Source: Nodosilinea sp. PGN35 (GTDB lineage: Bacteria; Cyanobacteriota; Cyanobacteriia; Phormidesmidales; Phormidesmidaceae). From it: 64,000 nt of DNA. Below, in pieces: positions 33,570-43,030 of the stretch; the first letter of the stretch is position 1, and the number at the start of each line of letters is the position of its first letter. The position numbers were made by a program, and so were the translations under genes. The notes beneath the pieces were generated by a model that was not told where the DNA came from, did not search any database, and saw nothing but the letters and a program-made list of their open reading frames with translations. The stretch spans positions 868,001-932,000 of the forward strand of contig NZ_JAQKQJ010000010.1 of NCBI RefSeq assembly GCF_029109325.1, written 5' to 3'.

Positions 33570-33940
33570 GGTTGCGGGTCACAGGTCATGGGTCATGGGT
33601 CGCGGGTCGCGGGTCACGGGTCACGGGTCACGGGTCACGGGTCACAGGTTTCAGGTCATGGGTTATGAGTCACGGGTCATGGGTCACAGGTTTCAGGTCA
33701 CGGGTTATGGGTCACGGGTCATGGGTCGCGGGTCACAGTTGAAGGCGCAACCTGTTCCTGAAACCTAAAACCCGAAACCTAACCTGTTCCTGAAACCTAA
33801 AACCCGAAACCTATGAAGGCGCAACCTGTTCCTGAAACCTAAAACCCGAAACCTAAAACCCGAAACCTAAAACCCAAAACCTAAAACCCAAAACCTAAAA
33901 CCCAAAACCTAAAACCTAAAACCCGAAACCTAAAACCTGA
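33570..33940. repeat. Heptamer and 13-mer tandem-repeat tract (STRR-like)
   Basis: 33570-33735 is a run of degenerate 7-bp units GGGTCAC/GGGTCAT/GGGTCGC with occasional AGGTTTC. 33755-33940 is a second run built on ACCTAAAACCCGA/ACCTAAAACCCAA, roughly the complement of the AGGTTTC/GGGTT words in the first. Heptamer tandem repeats (STRRs) are a recognised feature of filamentous cyanobacterial genomes. The tract fills the gap between ndk and the next minus-strand gene and encodes nothing credible. Confidence 0.85.
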
Positions 33941-33952
33941 GCCCCTTCCCCT

Positions 33953-34537
33953 CTACTCCTCCGACACCGGCCAGTAGCGATCGCCCGCCGCATCGTACCG
34001 CCAGCCGCAGCCGTCGGGGTCGCGATCGCGGCTCCACGCCAGCAGATTGAGGGCAACGGCGGGCTGGGTTAGCTCGGCGGTGGTGCAGCCCAGCCGCCGG
34101 GCCAGGTCGGCGGCGGTGAGGGAGATCACCTGGGGAATGGCGGTCTCGGCGGCCAGGGTGCCAGGGGAGCGAAAGGTGTAGAGCACATCCCCGGCGGCGG
34201 TGGGTTCAAAGTCGCCCCAGAAGTCCTGGGCGCGCTGGTCGAGAAAGCGGCGGGCCTCCCTGCCGGTGATCTGGGCGGCGATCGCAAAGTCGAGCACGCT
34301 GATGCGGCCCTGGTGAGCCGCCACCTGGGCATAGAACACCTGGTGCAGCACCCGATCGCGGGCACGCTGCCGCCGCCAGAACCACACCGCACCAGCCCCC
34401 AGGGCCGCCACCACCAGCCAGGGCAGCAGCAGCTGAATCAGCAGCACCGTGACCAGAGCGGCACTGGCCATAATCAGAGCCATCAGCAGGCGATATTCGA
34501 GCCCGGCACCGGGGCTGTGGAAGGGCCGCTGGGGCAT
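33953..34537 (-). CDS. Membrane-anchored hypothetical protein
   Basis: 194 residues. Two adjacent hydrophobic helices (about 15-48, LLMALIMASAALVTVLLIQL followed by LLPWLVVAALGAGAVWFWRR) precede a soluble domain of ~140 residues. That domain contains a winged-helix-like stretch (HQGRISVLDFAIAAQITGRE, then ARRFLDQRAQDF). I do not recognise a named family; it looks like a cyanobacterial conserved hypothetical. Confidence 0.65.
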   Translation of the reverse strand: MPQRPFHSPGAGLEYRLLMALIMASAALVTVLLIQLLLPWLVVAALGAGAVWFWRRQRARDRVLHQVFYAQVAAHQGRISVLDFAIAAQITGREARRFLDQRAQDFWGDFEPTAAGDVLYTFRSPGTLAAETAIPQVISLTAADLARRLGCTTAELTQPAVALNLLAWSRDRDPDGCGWRYDAAGDRYWPVSEE

Positions 34538-34658
34538 AGCTCCTCGGGAATTTGGCGGAGCGGGGCCGCCTCTCGCCTTCTATTGAAGCAGGGGCAGAGC
34601 GCTTTGGGGGAGACAGGGGTCAGCTAAAATGCTGTCACGCGCCGATGCCGCTCCCTGA

Positions 34659-34714
34659 GAACGTTCAAACGTTTGAACGTTAGCTATAGCGACCAGAGTT
34701 ACCTAGCCCGCTGC
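34659..34714. repeat. Fragment of MITE-like family 2
   Basis: ACGTTCAAACGTTTGAACGT (34661-34680) is a perfect 20-bp palindrome, followed directly by TAGCTATAGCGACCAGAGTT. This pairing recurs in the elements at 44735, 45031 and 55257. It may influence the promoter of the next gene, which starts 17 bp later. Confidence 0.65.
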
Positions 34715-34730
34715 CCCTGCTGCCCCCACC

Positions 34731-35240
34731 ATGCTCACCTTTGCCTCCCCCACCGATGAAGCCCAGGCCGCTCAGCTCATGCAGCCCTGCCTGATTCGCG
34801 TCGTCGATAACATTCGCAAACACACCGAAACCCTAGATTGGCGCACCGACTACCTGGAGCAGGTGCGCTGGCCCGGCGATGCCACCCCTGAGCAGCGCCA
34901 GCGGGTGCGCGATCTAGCCGCCCGGCTCGCGGCGGCCTCGCCCGAGGAAGAACAGGCTCTGCGCCAGCAGCTCAGCCAGCTTCCCGCCCCCGCCCCCGGC
35001 TACGAGCTGCGGCTCACCGAGGGCGCTGGCGGCGCTGATACCCCCGACTCCCGTAGGGCCACCCTCGACGTGTGGGAGCTGTGCTTTCGGGTGTGTTTTA
35101 CCGACTATCGTCCGCAGCAGCCAGCAGCGGTGGATCCAACGTTGCTCGACGCCGATGGCGAGATTGACTGGCTGGCCCTCGACGAAAAGGCCAAAACCCT
35201 GGTAGAAGAGGCGATTGACCGCGCCATAGCGGCGGCCTAG
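34731..35240 (+). CDS. Conserved cyanobacterial hypothetical protein
   Basis: 169 residues, soluble, largely helical (EQRQRVRDLAARLAAASPEE), with a C-terminal WELCFRVCFTDYRP segment and an acidic end. No domain recognised. It is coded on the plus strand with host-like codon use. The next gene follows after 86 bp. Confidence 0.65.
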   Translation: MLTFASPTDEAQAAQLMQPCLIRVVDNIRKHTETLDWRTDYLEQVRWPGDATPEQRQRVRDLAARLAAASPEEEQALRQQLSQLPAPAPGYELRLTEGAGGADTPDSRRATLDVWELCFRVCFTDYRPQQPAAVDPTLLDADGEIDWLALDEKAKTLVEEAIDRAIAAA

Positions 35241-35326
35241 GCGAGCCCATCGCCCCAGTCAATCGGGCAGACAAATACGGCACAATGGGAGAAATATAGT
35301 CCCGCCGAACCACCGCCCGCCCAGAC

Positions 35327-36226
35327 ATGCTCGACCTGCACAGCCACACTACATTCTCCGACGGCACTCTGTCTCCCGCCGCCCTCGTGGCGGCGGCGAT
35401 CGCGGCGGGGCTCAAGGCGCTGGCGATTACCGACCACGACACCCTGGCCGGATGGGATGAGGCGATCGCCGCCGCTGGCGACGCCCTAGAGGTGGTGCCG
35501 GGGGTCGAGCTGAGCACCGTAGAAAACGGGCGATCGCTGCACATTCTAGGCTTTTACCCCGACCGAGACGCCCTCGAACCACCCCTGCTAGAGCGCATCG
35601 CAGGCCGCCGCCGCCGCGCCCGGCAGATGGTCGAAAAGCTGGCGCAGCTGGGCTACCCCATCGAGCTGCCCCCTATGGCGGGCAATATGGCCCCCGGTCG
35701 GCCCCACCTGGCGGCGGCCCTGGTCAAAGCGGGCTACGCCCAGTCAAAGCGAGAGGCCTTTGACCGCTGGCTGGGGGACAACGGCCCCGTCTTTGTGCAG
35801 TACGACAAATTTTCTGCCGCCGAGGGCATTGCGCTGCTGCGCGACTGCGGGGCAGTGCCGGTGTGGGCGCACCCCTGCCTGTTCAAGGGTTCCACCGTCA
35901 CGGCGCTGCTGCCCCAGCTGGTGGAGGCCGGGCTGATGGGGGTTGAGGTCTACCACCCCCACCACAGCCCCAGCGACGTGCGGCGGCTGGAAGACTACTG
36001 CCGCGACCACGGCCTGGTGATGACCGGCGGCAGCGACTACCACGGCCCCCCGGAGCCCAAGCAGACCCAGGCGACCCCCAGCGCCAGGGCTACCGCTACC
36101 GTCGGGCTGAACCAGCCCCCCCTGCCGCTGGCGCTGCTGGGGCCGCTAAAGCAGGCGGCGGCAGCCCTGGGCGCTGGGGCCGCCGCTGCACCAGACCATT
36201 GCCCGCTGGGCCACAGCCATGACTGA
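35327..36226 (+). CDS. PHP-domain phosphoesterase
   Basis: 299 residues. PHP motifs: LDLHSHTTFSDGTLSP (motif I, H-x-H), ITDHDTLAGWDEA (motif II), VPGVELSTVENGRSLHILGF and GGSDYHGP near the C-terminus (motif IV). Similar to the RNase AM / 3',5'-nucleoside bisphosphate phosphatase group (TrpH/YciV-like). It probably removes phosphates from nucleotides or short RNAs with divalent metals. Its stop overlaps the next ATG by 8 bp, so the two are coupled. Confidence 0.85.
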   Translation: MLDLHSHTTFSDGTLSPAALVAAAIAAGLKALAITDHDTLAGWDEAIAAAGDALEVVPGVELSTVENGRSLHILGFYPDRDALEPPLLERIAGRRRRARQMVEKLAQLGYPIELPPMAGNMAPGRPHLAAALVKAGYAQSKREAFDRWLGDNGPVFVQYDKFSAAEGIALLRDCGAVPVWAHPCLFKGSTVTALLPQLVEAGLMGVEVYHPHHSPSDVRRLEDYCRDHGLVMTGGSDYHGPPEPKQTQATPSARATATVGLNQPPLPLALLGPLKQAAAALGAGAAAAPDHCPLGHSHD

Positions 36227-39200
36227 CCCCACCTTTGACAGCCTTTGGCAGCTGGTGGGAGGGCTGCTGAGCTTCAATGCCGAAGCCTTTTGGGTCTTTC
36301 ACCGGGTGCCCGACAGCGTGGCCCTGGGGGTGGTGTTTGTGGCGGGCTTTTCCCAGGCGGTGGGCCAGGGGATTGTGCTGTTCATCAACCGGGTCAAGCC
36401 GCTGCGGTTTGTGCTCAGCCTGGTGCTGTCGGCGCTGCTGTTTGTGGCGGGCTACCTGTTTTGGGCGCTCAGCATTTGGGTGGCCAGCCGCTGGCTGCTC
36501 GAGCAGCCGATTGCCTGGCGGGCGGTGCGCGACAGCCTGGCCCTGAGCTATCTGCCCCTGATATTTAGCTTTTTGGGGGCGATGCCCTACCTGGGCGTGC
36601 CGCTGCTGCGGCTGCTGGCGCTGCTCAGCCTGCTGACGGTGGTGTTTGGTCTGGCGGTGCTGGGCCAGATCTCCCTGGGCCAGGCGGCGGGGCATGTCGC
36701 GCTGGGCTGGCTGGCGCTGCTGGTGGTGCAGCAGACGACCGTAGGGCAGCCCATTGTCAACCTGGGGCGCTGGCTGAGCAACTGGACGGCGGGGGTACAG
36801 CTGGTGGTCGATCGCGGCCAGCTAAAAACCCTGATTGCGGCCAACCCGCTGGGGCCAGGGCCAGCCACGGCGATCGCACCGCGGGGCCGGGTACCGTCTT
36901 CGCCAGCGGCGGCCCGGCCCATGCCGGGGGCCCTGCTCCAGCGGCGATGGCCCCTTGGGGCCGGTCTCCGACCATCGCGGCGGCTGACCCTGCTGTGGAT
37001 CTACGGCGGCCTGGGGCTGCTGGCCCTGGTGGTGGCCCTCAGCCTAGAACCCCTGCGCGGGCTGATGACGACCTGGTACGGCCAGAGCCGCCCGGCCCGC
37101 TGGTTTGCCGACCTGGTGTGGGTGGGCGCGATCGCCCTGGTGGTGGGGGCCATGCTGGCCCCCCTGGAGGCCCTGGGCTGGTGGGCGGGCTGGTACGGCG
37201 ACGGCATTCCGGCTCGGCCCTCGCCCCCCGCCGAGGCGTCAGGCCCCGCCGCCCCAGCTCCCCAGCGCTACATTGTCTACCTCGACGGCATCAACCAGGC
37301 CACCGCCGACTACCAGCCCACCGTGGCCCGCTACCTCAAAGAGCTGGGCCAGCAGCTACCCGCTGACATCACCCTGGTCAAGGGGCTGATTTCCTACTCG
37401 GTGCTCAACCGATCGCTGACCGAAAACCGCCCCCTGGCATTCTTTTGGCGCGGGGTCGAAACCCTGACCCGGCGGCTCGGCCCCTGGGTGGGGATGATCA
37501 TCAACATTCGCAATATCTTGATCGTGGCGGTGTCGGCGGATCAGCGCTTTGGCCCGATCTACAACCAGGGGGTGGCCCAGCAGGTCTATGAAAGCCTGCT
37601 GCAAAATGGCTACCCCACCCAGGGGGGCATTCCCCTGACGCTGATTGGCTACAGCGGGGGCGGGCAGATTGCCGTGGGCATTTTGCCCTTTCTCAAGCGG
37701 GCGCTGGGCGCTCCCATTGAGGTGATTTCTTTGGCCGGGGTGATCGGCGGCAACGGGCGGGTGATGGAGGCCGAGCAGCTCTACCACCTGGTGGGCAGCC
37801 GCGACCCGGTGGAGCGCCTGGGGCCAATCATGTTTCCGCGCCGCTGGGCGATCGCCCCCCTGAGCTACTGGAACCGGGCCAAGGGCAAGGGCAAAATCAG
37901 CTTTATCCCCCTGGGGCCGGTGGGTCACCAGGTGCCCGGCGGCGTGCTCGACGACCAGGCGTTTTTGCCCGATGGCCGCAGCCACCTGCAGCAGACCCTC
38001 GACCTCACCCTCGACATTTTGGTTGGGGAGCTGCGCCAGCACCTCGACATTCAAAAGATTCAGGTCACCCAGCCCGGCAACTACTACCGGTTTCAGAGCG
38101 CCCCCTTTAACCACCCCAGCTACTACCCGGTGCGGCAAACCCTGGCCGCTCCCTGGTACCACCCCGCAGGCGACTGGCTGGGGCGGCTGATTTTGCCCAC
38201 CCCCGCCGAGCGCTCCACCCTGCGGGGCGTCTGGTTTGAGCTGCTGCACACGCCCCCGGCCTACCGGCACTGCCTGGGCCAGCGGGTGGTGCTGCGCTGG
38301 CGGTACGATGCGGGACTCAAGAAGCGCTTTGGGGCCGTGACCCGCGACATTCACTTCAGCGCTGAGGCCGAGGCCTCCCACCGAGACGGGATGATTTTGC
38401 CCACTCGCCTCAACCACTGGCGATTGGTCACCCCCCTCGAATCTTTGGCCGGAGCCCGCCCGGTGGATGACCTGATTGTAAAGCTGCCCGACCCGGTGGT
38501 GATCGAAGCCCCAGGGGCTGCGGGGAGTAGGCCATTGGCGGCGATCGCCCTGATTGTCGCCCACGAGCCCCTTCAAATTGCGGGGCTCTACTACGCCCTG
38601 GTGCAGGTGCTCGGCCCGGTGGAGGCGGGCAGCGATCGCCACCGGGTAGTCCACTACAATCCCGCCACCCAGACCTTTGATGGCCCCGAAGAGACCGTGC
38701 GGCTGCCGGAAGTCGTGCCCGACGGAGACGGCATTGCGCCCTCCACCAGCCGGGAGCTGGCGCGATCGCCCCTCAACGCCACGGGCTGGTACATCTACGG
38801 AGCCCAGTCCCACGAGGGCGAGTTTGTCGTCCAGGCCCTGCGCCCCCGCCAGCTCGGTCAGCTGCGCCCCGATCGCACTATCACCAGCGCCCGCCAGGGA
38901 CGGTATTACCTGCGCCGCGAGTCGTGGGCCAACCTGGTTGACAAGAAAGGCACCACCGAGTCGGTGCTGATCGACCCCAAAGCGACCTCCGAATCAGAGG
39001 CGATCGCCCGGTGGCGGCTGGGCGACCAGGCCCTGCTGGTGCATGTCTACGGCGGCATCGGCGGCGAAAACCGCGAGCCCGCCGCCCAGGGGCCAATTTA
39101 CTTTGGCCACTTCGCCTACGGCATCGCCACGGTGGTGCGCGAACCCCTCACCCAGGAGCTTCAGTTCGACCTCCAGTACCACCAGGTCTATACCCACAAC

Positions 39201-39860
39201 CGGCGCGGGCTGGTGGCGGGCACCCTCGACTGGGCCAAGTACATGGGCGATCGCCAGTGGGGATTCTTAGGCACCCGCCCCGTCTCCGATATTTTGATCA
39301 AGCTACCCGCCTACACCGAGCCCTTCGACTTCAACGGAGCCGCCTGGGCCGCCCTCGACGACCTGTGCATTGAGCTAGAGCTGATGACCGCCCGCTACCG
39401 CACGGGCGACGGCACGGGCGTCACCTACGTCGGCCCCGCCAACAACTGCGCCCAAGACTCCAACCAGGCCATGTACGCCAGCGCCGCCCATCTAGAGGCC
39501 GCCGTCAACGCCCACCGGGCCACCCTCAAAGCCTGGGAAGCCGACAACCCCGAGCAGGCCCGGCAGTTTCAGCAGCTGCTCGACCTGCGGCGCAACCTCC
39601 AGCAAAAACTCCTGCCCTTTGGTAGCGCCCGAGCCGACTGGGCCGACGAGCGCGAATCCCTCGGTAGCAACCTGTCCGACTTTCCGCTTCAGACCCTGGG
39701 GCGCGGGCTGCTGAGCTGGCGCACCATGCTGCCCCGCAAAGCCAGCGACACCATCACCCAGCTCTGCCTGCGCCACGGAGCCAGCCTGTGGGTTTTGCGC
39801 ACCAACCAGGTGGGCGGCCATGACCCCACCATTGAGCCCCTGGCCCCGTTCACCCTGTAG
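36219..39860 (+). CDS. Very large membrane protein with alpha/beta-hydrolase-like region
   Basis: 1213 residues. The N-terminal ~210 residues contain about five hydrophobic helices, then two more at about 250-330. A soluble domain follows with YIVYLDGINQATADYQP and, near residue 480, LTLIGYSGGGQIAVGIL, a G-x-S-x-G nucleophile-elbow motif. The last ~600 residues form two similar-looking beta-rich sections (paired phrases DDLIVKLPDP and SDILIKLPAY; RYYLRRESW). I know no named family; a cyanobacterial lipase/esterase-like transporter or surface function is possible but unproven. Coupled by overlap to the PHP gene. Confidence 0.6.
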   Translation: MTDPTFDSLWQLVGGLLSFNAEAFWVFHRVPDSVALGVVFVAGFSQAVGQGIVLFINRVKPLRFVLSLVLSALLFVAGYLFWALSIWVASRWLLEQPIAWRAVRDSLALSYLPLIFSFLGAMPYLGVPLLRLLALLSLLTVVFGLAVLGQISLGQAAGHVALGWLALLVVQQTTVGQPIVNLGRWLSNWTAGVQLVVDRGQLKTLIAANPLGPGPATAIAPRGRVPSSPAAARPMPGALLQRRWPLGAGLRPSRRLTLLWIYGGLGLLALVVALSLEPLRGLMTTWYGQSRPARWFADLVWVGAIALVVGAMLAPLEALGWWAGWYGDGIPARPSPPAEASGPAAPAPQRYIVYLDGINQATADYQPTVARYLKELGQQLPADITLVKGLISYSVLNRSLTENRPLAFFWRGVETLTRRLGPWVGMIINIRNILIVAVSADQRFGPIYNQGVAQQVYESLLQNGYPTQGGIPLTLIGYSGGGQIAVGILPFLKRALGAPIEVISLAGVIGGNGRVMEAEQLYHLVGSRDPVERLGPIMFPRRWAIAPLSYWNRAKGKGKISFIPLGPVGHQVPGGVLDDQAFLPDGRSHLQQTLDLTLDILVGELRQHLDIQKIQVTQPGNYYRFQSAPFNHPSYYPVRQTLAAPWYHPAGDWLGRLILPTPAERSTLRGVWFELLHTPPAYRHCLGQRVVLRWRYDAGLKKRFGAVTRDIHFSAEAEASHRDGMILPTRLNHWRLVTPLESLAGARPVDDLIVKLPDPVVIEAPGAAGSRPLAAIALIVAHEPLQIAGLYYALVQVLGPVEAGSDRHRVVHYNPATQTFDGPEETVRLPEVVPDGDGIAPSTSRELARSPLNATGWYIYGAQSHEGEFVVQALRPRQLGQLRPDRTITSARQGRYYLRRESWANLVDKKGTTESVLIDPKATSESEAIARWRLGDQALLVHVYGGIGGENREPAAQGPIYFGHFAYGIATVVREPLTQELQFDLQYHQVYTHNRRGLVAGTLDWAKYMGDRQWGFLGTRPVSDILIKLPAYTEPFDFNGAAWAALDDLCIELELMTARYRTGDGTGVTYVGPANNCAQDSNQAMYASAAHLEAAVNAHRATLKAWEADNPEQARQFQQLLDLRRNLQQKLLPFGSARADWADERESLGSNLSDFPLQTLGRGLLSWRTMLPRKASDTITQLCLRHGASLWVLRTNQVGGHDPTIEPLAPFTL

Positions 39861-40252
39861 CCTGTCCCAAACAGCGGGTGGGGTCGCCTGGAACCAACCC
39901 TAAACTTTTTCTCCAAGGATCAGGAATTAGGCCCAGGTCAGAGGTATATAAAGATGAAGTAAAATCTTGGCAGGGAACTTTATACCTTTCTTACGGATCT
40001 GTTATCACAGCACTAGTAGAAATACGTAGAGTTCCTGCTCGCCATCCCTGTCTCGCATCCCTCGAACAAATTGCCTCGGTCAAATCACCTAGATGGCGCT
40101 GTCTAGCTGTCACTGTCTAGCTCGAACTGCCCAGGGCAAATTGGTCGTCTCCTCCATGGTTGTGTCCTAGTGTTTGTCGATAGCTGCTCCCCGGCGCGTG
40201 ATGCCCGGCCCCGAGCATTGAGACCCTAAGAAGCTGTTACTGCGGTTGTGCC
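39861..40252. other. Gene-free interval
   Basis: 392 bp between the large membrane protein and the FecR gene. It contains an AT-richer patch around 39935-40010 (AGGTATATAAAGATG, TTATACC) that could hold a promoter, and short direct words CTAGCTGTCA (40098 and 40109). I find no RNA gene, no convincing coding frame and no clear terminator. Confidence 0.4.
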
Positions 40253-41602
40253 ATGCTGAACGTCAGCAAATTTTATCGATGGGGCCAACGAGATCTGGCC
40301 GTCAAGGCCACCGGGCTAGCCTCCCTGGTGGCGCTGGTGCTGGCGGGTCTGCCAGCCCAGGCCAGCGTAACCCTCACCCGCGCCGACGTGGAGGCCCTGC
40401 GAAACCGAGTTGAGATCGTGCCCCGGGGCCGCCAGGCTCGGGCCGCCAGAATGTCAGACTTCCTGGCCGTTGGCGACGCCCTGCGGACGGCGGCGGCCTC
40501 CCAGGCCGACCTGCGCTTCAACGACGGCTCCCTGGCTCGGGTGGGTGAACGGGCCACGTTTCGGTTTGTGCCCAACACCCGCAACTTTCGGCTGACCAAC
40601 GGCACCGTGCTGCTGCTGATTCCACCCGGACAGGGCCGCACCAATATTCAGACGCCCAGTGCCATCACGGGCATTCAGGGGTCGGCGGTGGTGGTGCGCT
40701 ACGTGCCAGAGACCGATCTCACCCTGGTGATGGCCCTCACCAACAACCCCGCCGGGCCCATGACCATCACCGCCAGCAGCTGCGGGGCGGGCGGTGCCGC
40801 CGACTGTGGCCCCACCGAATACGCCCTCTACGGCGGTCAGATGGCCCTGATTCAAAACAATCAGGTGCAGGTGGTTGAGTTTGATCTGCCGACGTTCTAC
40901 CAAACTAGCCCCCTGGTAGAAGGGCTAGAGCTCGACAACCCCAACGCCGAATCTCCCCTGGGGCCCGCCCTGGAAGCCGTGCGCGAAGAAACCCTAGAGG
41001 CCCTAGAGGAGCAAAGCCCCTTTTCGGAGGGCATCACCCTCAACCCAGCCTTTATCGGCGTAGAGGGCACGGCCCAACTCGTCGGCGAACAGCCCTGGCT
41101 GCTGTCTCCCACCGAGGCTGGGGTATCGCCGTTGGCCAACCTCAGCAATGTGCTAACCCCCGGCAATTCCCTGGTGACCTCGATCACGCCGCCCCAGGTT
41201 GCGGGGCCGCAGCCGGTACAGCCGGGGGCGAGCGTCCCCCCTGGCGGCAGTGTCACTCTCCCCACCCTCCCGGCCCCCGGCCTAGGGGCCAATCCGGTGC
41301 CAACTCCCACCCCCGGCCCAACGCCGCCGATCAACTCTGGCCCTATTCCCACGCCTAACCCCATCCCCGCCGATCCAAACCCTGTTCCCACCGATCCCAT
41401 TCCCACTCCCATCCCGTCCGATCCTGGCCCAGCCCCTGTCGATCCGGGCCCGATTACCACGCCGGGAGGGGACACCCCCGGCCCCGGTAACAATCCAGGG
41501 CCGGGAACCGGGCCGGGCAACGCCAATCCGCCCCCCTTCAACGGAGAGGTACCGGCCAATCCACCCGCTGAACCAGGCCCGTTTTTCCCCCCTGACAAAT
41601 AG
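40253..41602 (+). CDS. FecR-domain protein with proline-rich C-terminus
   Basis: 449 residues. A hydrophobic signal-like segment (LASLVALVLAGLPAQASV, about 22-39) precedes a FecR domain: VGDALRTAAASQADLRFNDG, LARVGERATFRFVPN, then GTVLLLIPPGQGRTNIQTPS and ITGIQGSAVVVRYVP. The last ~140 residues are Pro/Gly-rich with repeated P-x-P-x-P/DP units, as in periplasm-spanning or wall-associated tails. In cyanobacteria such proteins are probably exported surface or sensor components; no TonB-type partner is nearby. Confidence 0.85.
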   Translation: MLNVSKFYRWGQRDLAVKATGLASLVALVLAGLPAQASVTLTRADVEALRNRVEIVPRGRQARAARMSDFLAVGDALRTAAASQADLRFNDGSLARVGERATFRFVPNTRNFRLTNGTVLLLIPPGQGRTNIQTPSAITGIQGSAVVVRYVPETDLTLVMALTNNPAGPMTITASSCGAGGAADCGPTEYALYGGQMALIQNNQVQVVEFDLPTFYQTSPLVEGLELDNPNAESPLGPALEAVREETLEALEEQSPFSEGITLNPAFIGVEGTAQLVGEQPWLLSPTEAGVSPLANLSNVLTPGNSLVTSITPPQVAGPQPVQPGASVPPGGSVTLPTLPAPGLGANPVPTPTPGPTPPINSGPIPTPNPIPADPNPVPTDPIPTPIPSDPGPAPVDPGPITTPGGDTPGPGNNPGPGTGPGNANPPPFNGEVPANPPAEPGPFFPPDK

Positions 41603-41721
41603 CTTGGGAACCGCGAGGGGCCTAACCTGGAGGAGCGCTGTTTAAGCAGGTTGGTGTGGTGCGATACATCAAGGCCGACCTGCTTTAGGCTAAACGTGGC
41701 CATTACCGACAGTGCTGATCC

Positions 41722-42918
41722 ATGCTGAGCCAGATTAAAGCTATTGTTGAGGCGATTTCACCCCGCCTGATTGAGATTCGCCGCCACCTCCACAGCCACC
41801 CTGAGCTGAGCGGCCAGGAGTATAAAACCGCCGCCTACGTGGCGGGGGTGCTGTCGTCCTGCGGGCTGCGGGTGCAGGAACTGGTGGGTAAAACCGGGGT
41901 GGTGGCTGAGCTGCCGGGGGCCGACGACCCCAGAATTTTGGCGGTGCGGGCCGATATGGACGCGCTGCCCATTGCCGAACGGGTAGATTTGCCCTTTGCC
42001 TCAAATCAGTCGGGCATTATGCATGCCTGTGGCCACGATGTGCACACGACGGTGGGCCTGGGCACGGCCATGGTGCTGGCCCAGCTGGGCCTGCCGCTGC
42101 CGGGCACCACGCGGTTCTTATTTCAGCCCGCCGAAGAGACCGCCCAGGGCGCTCGCTGGATGATTGAGGATGGGGTAATGGCGGGGGTGGCGGCTATTTT
42201 GGGGCTGCACGCTTACCCTACGGTGCCCGCCCGGGCCATTGGTGTGCGCTACGGGGCGCTCACCGCCGCCGCCGACGACCTGGAAATTATTGTTGTGGGG
42301 GAGTCGGGCCACGGGGCACGGCCCCACGAGGCGATCGACGCCATCTGGATTGCTTCCCAGGTGATTACCACGCTGCAACAGGCGATCAGCCGCACCCAAA
42401 ACCCGCTGCACCCGATTGTGCTGACCATTGGGCAAATTCAGGGCGGGCGCGCCCCCAACGTGATTGCCGATACGGTGAAGCTGCTGGGCACGGTGCGATC
42501 GCTCCATCCCGACACCCGCAACCACCTGCCCCAGTGGATTGAGTCGATTGTCGCCGGGGTGTGCCAGCCCTACGGAGCCAAGTACGAGATCAACTACCGT
42601 CGGGGGGTGCCCTCGGTGCTCAACGACCCCACCCTGACCGAGCTCACCGCCCGCTGCGCCAGCGAGGCCCTGGGCAACGAGTACCTGCAAATAATCCACG
42701 AGCCATCCCTGGGGGCTGAAGACTTTTCGCTGTATTTAGAGCATGCCCCAGGCACCATGTTTCGCCTGGGGGTGGGCTTTACCGATCGCGCCGTCAACTA
42801 TCCGCTGCACCACCCCAAGTTTGAGGTAGACGAGTCGGCGATCGCCGCCGGGGTGCTCACTATGGCCTACGCCAGCTGCCGCTACTGGCAGCTACCGCCC
42901 CACCCCTCCGGGGATTAG
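41722..42918 (+). CDS. M20-family amidohydrolase (IAA-amino acid hydrolase-like)
   Basis: 398 residues. Metal-site motifs: RRHLHSHPELSGQEYKTA, VRADMDALPI, HACGHDVHTTVGLG, FQPAEETAQGARWM and a final GAEDFSLYLEH. Family members hydrolyse N-acyl amino acids or amidated hormones (hippurate-, IAA-amino acid-, N-acetyl-diaminopimelate-type). The exact substrate is not readable from sequence. Confidence 0.93.
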   Translation: MLSQIKAIVEAISPRLIEIRRHLHSHPELSGQEYKTAAYVAGVLSSCGLRVQELVGKTGVVAELPGADDPRILAVRADMDALPIAERVDLPFASNQSGIMHACGHDVHTTVGLGTAMVLAQLGLPLPGTTRFLFQPAEETAQGARWMIEDGVMAGVAAILGLHAYPTVPARAIGVRYGALTAAADDLEIIVVGESGHGARPHEAIDAIWIASQVITTLQQAISRTQNPLHPIVLTIGQIQGGRAPNVIADTVKLLGTVRSLHPDTRNHLPQWIESIVAGVCQPYGAKYEINYRRGVPSVLNDPTLTELTARCASEALGNEYLQIIHEPSLGAEDFSLYLEHAPGTMFRLGVGFTDRAVNYPLHHPKFEVDESAIAAGVLTMAYASCRYWQLPPHPSGD

Positions 42919-43030
42919 CGATCCGGGGGCACTCACCGATCTATTCCCGCGATCCGCACCAGCGGAGCCTTACTGCCAAACCAAAACTCCGATAAACTGA
43001 TTGGTTTGGGTGCCCCTGGAGGATACAACG

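Noticed and set aside
32901..33668. A 255-codon plus-strand frame opposite ndk
   Set aside because: It is antisense to a clear nucleoside diphosphate kinase and continues into the heptamer repeats.
39878..40120. An 80-codon frame before the FecR gene
   Set aside because: No ribosome site, no recognisable domain, no homologue known to me.
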